Below, piece after piece: positions 19,861-23,413 of a DNA stretch of 23,413 nt (positions are counted from its first letter, which is position 1; each line of letters begins with the position of its first letter). Source of the DNA: Bacillota bacterium (lineage in GTDB: Bacteria; Bacillota; Negativicutes; Sporomusales; UBA7701); the NCBI GenBank assembly GCA_023415075.1, contig JAEZLU010000350.1, positions 1 to 23,413 of the forward strand, written 5' to 3'. A program made the translations under genes and the position numbers. The notes beneath the pieces are model-generated. The model ran no database searches. It was not told where the DNA came from and saw nothing but the letters and a program-made list of their open reading frames with translations.

Positions 19861-22806
19861 ATGCGACTGGCGGAGCGACTGCTCTTTTCTATACTCATCC
19901 TTTGTTTGGGCCTCGGGGGCACTCTTTTTCTGCCGACGGCCCAGGCCGCCGAGTCTTCCATGGTAGTTTCCCAGCCCAACGTTCTGCTCATCAACTCCTA
20001 CAACAAGAGCCTGGACTGGACCGACGAACAGACCGAGGGCATTACCGGCACCCTTCACAATTCCGGCTTCCACCCCCTGTTATTTGTCGAATATCTCGAC
20101 TGGAAAAACAACCCTACCGAGGAGAACAGCCAACTGTTTTACCAGCTCATGAAAACGAAATATGCCCGCAAACACATCGACCTCATCATGACAACCGATG
20201 ACGCCGCCCTCGAGTTTGCCCTTCGCCATCGCGACGAAATTTTTTCGGCGGCGCCGGTGGTTTTCTCCGGGGTCCATCCCTTCGCAGCCGACCGGCTAAC
20301 CTACGGCTACGACAACGTCACCGGCTTTTACGAAAACACCGATGCCGAAGGCACCCTGCGGCTGATGATCGCCTTAAACCCCAACCTCAGGGAATTATAC
20401 CTGCTCTACGACAACAGCGAAAGCGGCGTGGTGACCAAGGTCCCGGTCGAGATAGCTGTTCGGCGGGTCAAACCCGATATCGTTGTCTATCCGCTGAACG
20501 ACCTCGACTACAACGAAATAGCCCACAAGCTTGCCGGCCTGCCGGCCGACGCCGCTGTGCTTGTAACCAGTTACAGCAGCGACATCAACGGCAACATCCT
20601 CGAAGTTGACCGCTACGTAAAATTATTCGCCGACGTCAGCCGGGCGCCGGTCTACGTGCTCTATGACTTTGCGATGGGCAACGGGGCTGTAGGCGGCAGC
20701 ATCATCAGCGGCCGCCGCCACGGGGAAGAGGCTGCCAGAATCGGGCTGCGCATTCTCCAGGGCCAACGGGCCTCAGCCATACCTTTTACCGATATGCAAA
20801 CAGGCCGGACGGTTGTCGACTACCCGCAGCTTCAGCGGCACAACCTGCCTGTCGATAAGGTGCCGGCAGGCAGCATCTTCCTGAACCGGCCGCTGTCTTT
20901 TTACGAGCAGTATAAACGGCCGATCTGGATGGTCGGGACGGCCTTCTGCCTGATGACGATCTATATCGTATCGCTCACGATCAACATCCGGCGCCGGCGG
21001 CGGGCCGAGGCTGAGCTCAAAAGGACGAACGCCGACCTGGCCGCAACCTATGAACAAGTCCGCTCCTCCCGGGAAGAACTGCTTGACCAGTACCAGGAAC
21101 TGGCCGCCGCCCAACTGGCCCTCCAAATAAGCGAGGAGCGGCACAAGCTGTCCCTGGCCGGGGCCAATGACGGCCTGTGGGACTGGGATGTCGTCAGCGG
21201 CGAAGTCTTTCTGTCAGAACGCTGCGGCGAAATGCTCGGACAACCCAGTCAAAAAATCTGCGGCTTTGAAAGCTACCTGCAGACCGCCGTGCCGCCGGCC
21301 GACCGGGAACGGGTGCTGAAAAACCTCCGTAACCACTTGCAGGGGAAAACGCCCTACTACTCAAGTGAGCACCGGATTAAGACCCCTTCTGGCACAAAGT
21401 GGATACTGGCCAGGGGCAAGGCCCTGTTCGGCGAAGACGGCCAGCCGGTGCGCATGGCCGGTTCGTTAACCGACATTGCCGAGCGCAAGCGCAACGAAGA
21501 AGCCATAAACTACCTGGCTTACCACGACGCTCTCACCGGTCTGGCCAACCGGGTGGCCCTGAACGAGAAGCTGCGGGCCGTGCTGGCCGGCGGGCGAACC
21601 GGCAGATCGTCAGGGGCCGTGGTCTTCATCGACCTTGATAACTTCAAGGTGATAAATGACACCTTCGGCCATTTCCACGGCGACCGGCTGCTCATCGCCT
21701 TCAGCTCAATGCTCCAGCAGCTCGACGGCGGCCGGCACTTCATAGCCAGGATCGGCGGCGACGAATTCGTCATCGTGGTCGAAGACGTAAGCAGCCAAAA
21801 CGAAGTCACCGCTTTCGCCAACAAGGTTGTAAGCATCTTTGATAAACCGCTGTCCGTTGAAGCCAAAACCATCTACATAACCGCCAGCGTCGGCATCACC
21901 GCTTATCCCGCCGACGGCGCCACTGTGGAAGAACTGTATAAGAACGCCGACCTTGCCATGTATAAAGCCAAGGAACTGGGCAAAAACCGCTACGTATTTT
22001 ACGACAGGCCGATGGGCGAGGTCGTCCGCCGCAAAACGGCCATTGAACGCGATTTGCGACAAGCGGTCATCAGCCAGGAATTTGAGCTCTGGTACCAGCC
22101 GATTATTAACGCCGTCAACGGCAAAGTAATCGGCCTCGAGGCTCTCATTCGCTGGCACCGCGACAATACTATCGTCATGCCGGGCGACTTTATCAAAATA
22201 GCCGAGGAAACCGGCCTCATCATGACCATCGGCAACTGGGCGCTGGCAAACGCCTGCGCCTTTGCGGCCATTCTCCGGCGGGAAGGCTACCAGGACTTTA
22301 CCGTCACCGTCAACCTCTCGGTCGTCCAACTCATGCGCAGCGACTTTACCGACTGGGTCCGCCGGACGATCGCCGACGCCGGGCTGCCGCCGGGCAGCAT
22401 TGGCCTGGAAATCACCGAAAGCGTCCTTATCGACTCCTTCGAGGCCAACATCGGCAAACTGACCGAACTGCGCGACCTGGGTGTAAAAATCTATCTGGAC
22501 GATTTCGGAACAGGCTATTCGTCCCTGAAATACCTGCAACACCTGCCGGTGGATGTCGTAAAAATCGACAAATCGTTTACCGCCGGCCTTACCGCCGACC
22601 CGAGCGAACGCGATTTTATCGGCCCGATCATTGCCCTGGCCCGCCAGGCCGGACTCCAGGTGGTCGCCGAAGGTGTGGAGACCGAGTACCAGTACGGGAA
22701 ACTCATCAAATACGAGTGTGACTTCGTTCAAGGCTACTTATTCAGCCGTCCCGTTCCCGCCGACAGCGTGTTCGGCCTCCTGGCCGAACGCAAAGACTCT
22801 CAGTAA
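19861..22806 (+). CDS. Membrane sensor with periplasmic binding domain, PAS, GGDEF and EAL
   Basis: This 981-aa c-di-GMP enzyme has, in order, a signal peptide (residues 1-29, cleavage likely after AQA), an extracytoplasmic ABC substrate-binding-like domain (about 38-330; NVLLINSYNKSLDWTDEQTEGI) and a membrane helix at about 355-377. A coiled coil (385-425), PAS with PAC (about 424-540), GGDEF and EAL follow. GGDEF at 632-636 is intact. EAL is at 760-762, with NLS, EITES, DDFGTG (880-885), KIDKSF, EGVET and QGYLFSRP, so both diguanylate cyclase and phosphodiesterase sites look competent. The ligand is unknown. TAGGGG lies 8 nt before the ATG. It stands alone after the nadD terminator. Confidence 0.93.
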   Translation: MRLAERLLFSILILCLGLGGTLFLPTAQAAESSMVVSQPNVLLINSYNKSLDWTDEQTEGITGTLHNSGFHPLLFVEYLDWKNNPTEENSQLFYQLMKTKYARKHIDLIMTTDDAALEFALRHRDEIFSAAPVVFSGVHPFAADRLTYGYDNVTGFYENTDAEGTLRLMIALNPNLRELYLLYDNSESGVVTKVPVEIAVRRVKPDIVVYPLNDLDYNEIAHKLAGLPADAAVLVTSYSSDINGNILEVDRYVKLFADVSRAPVYVLYDFAMGNGAVGGSIISGRRHGEEAARIGLRILQGQRASAIPFTDMQTGRTVVDYPQLQRHNLPVDKVPAGSIFLNRPLSFYEQYKRPIWMVGTAFCLMTIYIVSLTINIRRRRRAEAELKRTNADLAATYEQVRSSREELLDQYQELAAAQLALQISEERHKLSLAGANDGLWDWDVVSGEVFLSERCGEMLGQPSQKICGFESYLQTAVPPADRERVLKNLRNHLQGKTPYYSSEHRIKTPSGTKWILARGKALFGEDGQPVRMAGSLTDIAERKRNEEAINYLAYHDALTGLANRVALNEKLRAVLAGGRTGRSSGAVVFIDLDNFKVINDTFGHFHGDRLLIAFSSMLQQLDGGRHFIARIGGDEFVIVVEDVSSQNEVTAFANKVVSIFDKPLSVEAKTIYITASVGITAYPADGATVEELYKNADLAMYKAKELGKNRYVFYDRPMGEVVRRKTAIERDLRQAVISQEFELWYQPIINAVNGKVIGLEALIRWHRDNTIVMPGDFIKIAEETGLIMTIGNWALANACAFAAILRREGYQDFTVTVNLSVVQLMRSDFTDWVRRTIADAGLPPGSIGLEITESVLIDSFEANIGKLTELRDLGVKIYLDDFGTGYSSLKYLQHLPVDVVKIDKSFTAGLTADPSERDFIGPIIALARQAGLQVVAEGVETEYQYGKLIKYECDFVQGYLFSRPVPADSVFGLLAERKDSQ

Positions 22807-22906
22807 CGCGTTGTCTATTCAAAGATATCCATGCCTATAACTGACAAACGACCTTAAAAATCGACATTAATGGCCAATAAGCAATGTTTTTGGCAAGTAC
22901 TAAGCT

Positions 22907-22935
22907 TTGACAGTATATGCAATAATTGTTACTAT
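22907..22935 (+). promoter_or_regulatory. Sigma-A promoter of abrB-family gene
   Basis: A perfect -35 TTGACA (22907-22912), 17-nt spacer and TACTAT (22930-22935); TATATT lies 3 nt further on. The flanking DNA is much more AT-rich than the rest of the window. The ribosome binding site AAAGGGAG follows about 30 nt later. The stretch 22807-22906 holds no gene that I can support. Confidence 0.75.
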
Positions 22936-22975
22936 ATTTATAGAGTTATTTATCCAGAAAAAAGGGAGCGTAGAA

Positions 22976-23224
22976 ATGAAAACTACAGGCATTGTGAGAA
23001 GACTTGATGAACTTGGCAGAGTGGTGTTGCCAATCGAATTGCGCCGTTCTCTCGATATCGGCGAAAAAGATGGCCTCGAAATATTTGTCGACAACGATCG
23101 GATCATTCTTCGTAAATACCAGCCGGCTTGCATATTTTGCGGCAACGCCAACGACGTAGGCAAATTCAAGGGGAAAACTGTTTGCCGCGAATGCCTGGCC
23201 AATATGGCTGACAAGGCGGTATAA
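22976..23224 (+). CDS. abrB: AbrB-family transition-state regulator
   Basis: AbrB-type proteins are small DNA-binding regulators of the growth-to-stationary transition. The 82-aa product begins MKTTGIVRRLDELGRVVLPIELRR, almost identical to the AbrB swapped-hairpin DNA-binding domain, and continues GEKDGLEIFVDNDRIILRKY. Instead of the AbrB multimerisation tail of B. subtilis, it ends with CIFCGNANDVGKFKGKTVCREC, two CxxC pairs that probably bind zinc, as seen in clostridial AbrB proteins. The ATG follows AAAGGGAGCGTAGAA. An in-frame upstream extension to 22907 would run through the promoter and is rejected. It is a single-gene transcript with promoter and terminator. Confidence 0.92.
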   Translation: MKTTGIVRRLDELGRVVLPIELRRSLDIGEKDGLEIFVDNDRIILRKYQPACIFCGNANDVGKFKGKTVCRECLANMADKAV

Positions 23225-23245
23225 TCGGGGCAAATGCCAAAAGTT

Positions 23246-23274
23246 AAGCGGTGGGGGAAACCCCACCGCTTTTT
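23246..23274 (+). terminator. Terminator after abrB
   Basis: GCGGTGGGG (23248-23256), GAAA loop and CCCCACCGC (23261-23269), followed by five T (23270-23274) with A-T pairs extending the base. It is a textbook terminator. Confidence 0.95.
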
Positions 23275-23353
23275 GTTACCCGCTATAATACTAAATACCA
23301 TTCCAATAAAACGATACGAATAAAAAGCGAGGTGAAAAGCGGGAGGGATTAGC

Positions 23354-23413
23354 TTGGCCCAGATTACGCCATTTCCCAGGAAAACTGCTAAAGATGTCGA
23401 CTTGGTGGCTGAC
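23354..23413 (+). CDS. Start of an unidentified gene, cut by the window edge
   Basis: A TTG at 23354 follows GGGAGGG by 7 nt and opens a frame reading MAQITPFPRKTAKDVDLVAD to the window end. A GTG at 23332 stops after six codons. Twenty residues are too few to identify the product. A TATAAT at 23284-23289 lies upstream but without a matching -35. From 23275 to 23353 nothing else is evident. Confidence 0.5.
   Translation, partial: MAQITPFPRKTAKDVDLVAD

Noticed and set aside
23295..23321. Sigma-E-like promoter (ATA at 23295, GATACGAAT at 23313) before the last partial gene
   Set aside because: The spacing is one or two bases short and the -10 has mismatches. Such AT-rich matches are common.

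Overview
The window reads as chromosomal core DNA of an endospore-forming bacterium with a two-membrane envelope, most likely a GC-rich member of the Negativicutes (Sporomusaceae-like). The evidence is indirect. The order min genes, spoIVFA, spoIVFB, rplU, prp(ysxB), rpmA, spo0B-like, obg matches the well-known Bacillus subtilis mre/min/spoIVF/rplU/spo0B/obg neighbourhood. It is combined with MinE, with a MacA/MacB-type efflux set, and with high GC content. I could not search databases, so the taxonomic call is inference. Nearly every gene is on the + strand.

Layout. (1) 1-3129: cell-division and shape block, minC-minD-minE, a terminator, then rodA with its own promoter. (2) 3168-3611: a Cys-rich DUF3795-like protein, then a strong terminator. 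(3) 3732-5340: spoIVFA-like protein (LytM fold without its zinc ligands) and the intramembrane protease SpoIVFB, which starts at a TTG. (4) 5540-9557: an uncharacterised radical SAM protein (TIGR03960-like), a DUF2344/TIGR03936 protein overlapping it by ATGA, and RNase G. (5) 9568-10658: promoter, L21-type leader, rplU, the L27-processing protease prp, and rpmA, whose product carries the extension that Prp removes. (6) 10659-10924: an intergenic stretch with two identical 22-nt hairpins bracketing a rod-like 128-nt inverted structure. This is the best candidate here for something undescribed. (7) 10925-12476: a minimal 72-aa Spo0B-type protein and obgE. (8) 12513-15585: yhbY with a long disordered tail, proB (overlapped by 218 nt by the yhbY frame) and proA, closed by a perfect 17-bp terminator stem. 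(9) 15678-18983: a MacA-like adaptor, ABC ATPase, ABC permease and a 48-aa membrane peptide under a palindrome-containing promoter, ending at a terminator. (10) 19016-19695: nadD with its own promoter and terminator. (11) 19861-22806: a large extracytoplasmic sensor with PAS-GGDEF-EAL. (12) 22907-23224: abrB-family transition-state regulator with promoter and terminator. (13) The start of one more gene at the right edge.

How it fits together. The window links division-site selection (Min), elongation (RodA), late sporulation proteolysis (SpoIVFA/FB), phosphorelay transfer (Spo0B-like), ribosome biogenesis (L21, L27, Prp, Obg, YhbY, RNase G), proline and NAD synthesis, and growth-phase control (AbrB, c-di-GMP). 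The macAB-like set between proA and nadD, and the radical SAM/DUF2344/rng set between spoIVFB and rplU, are the main departures from the B. subtilis order. No tRNA, rRNA, CRISPR array, transposase or recombinase gene was seen.
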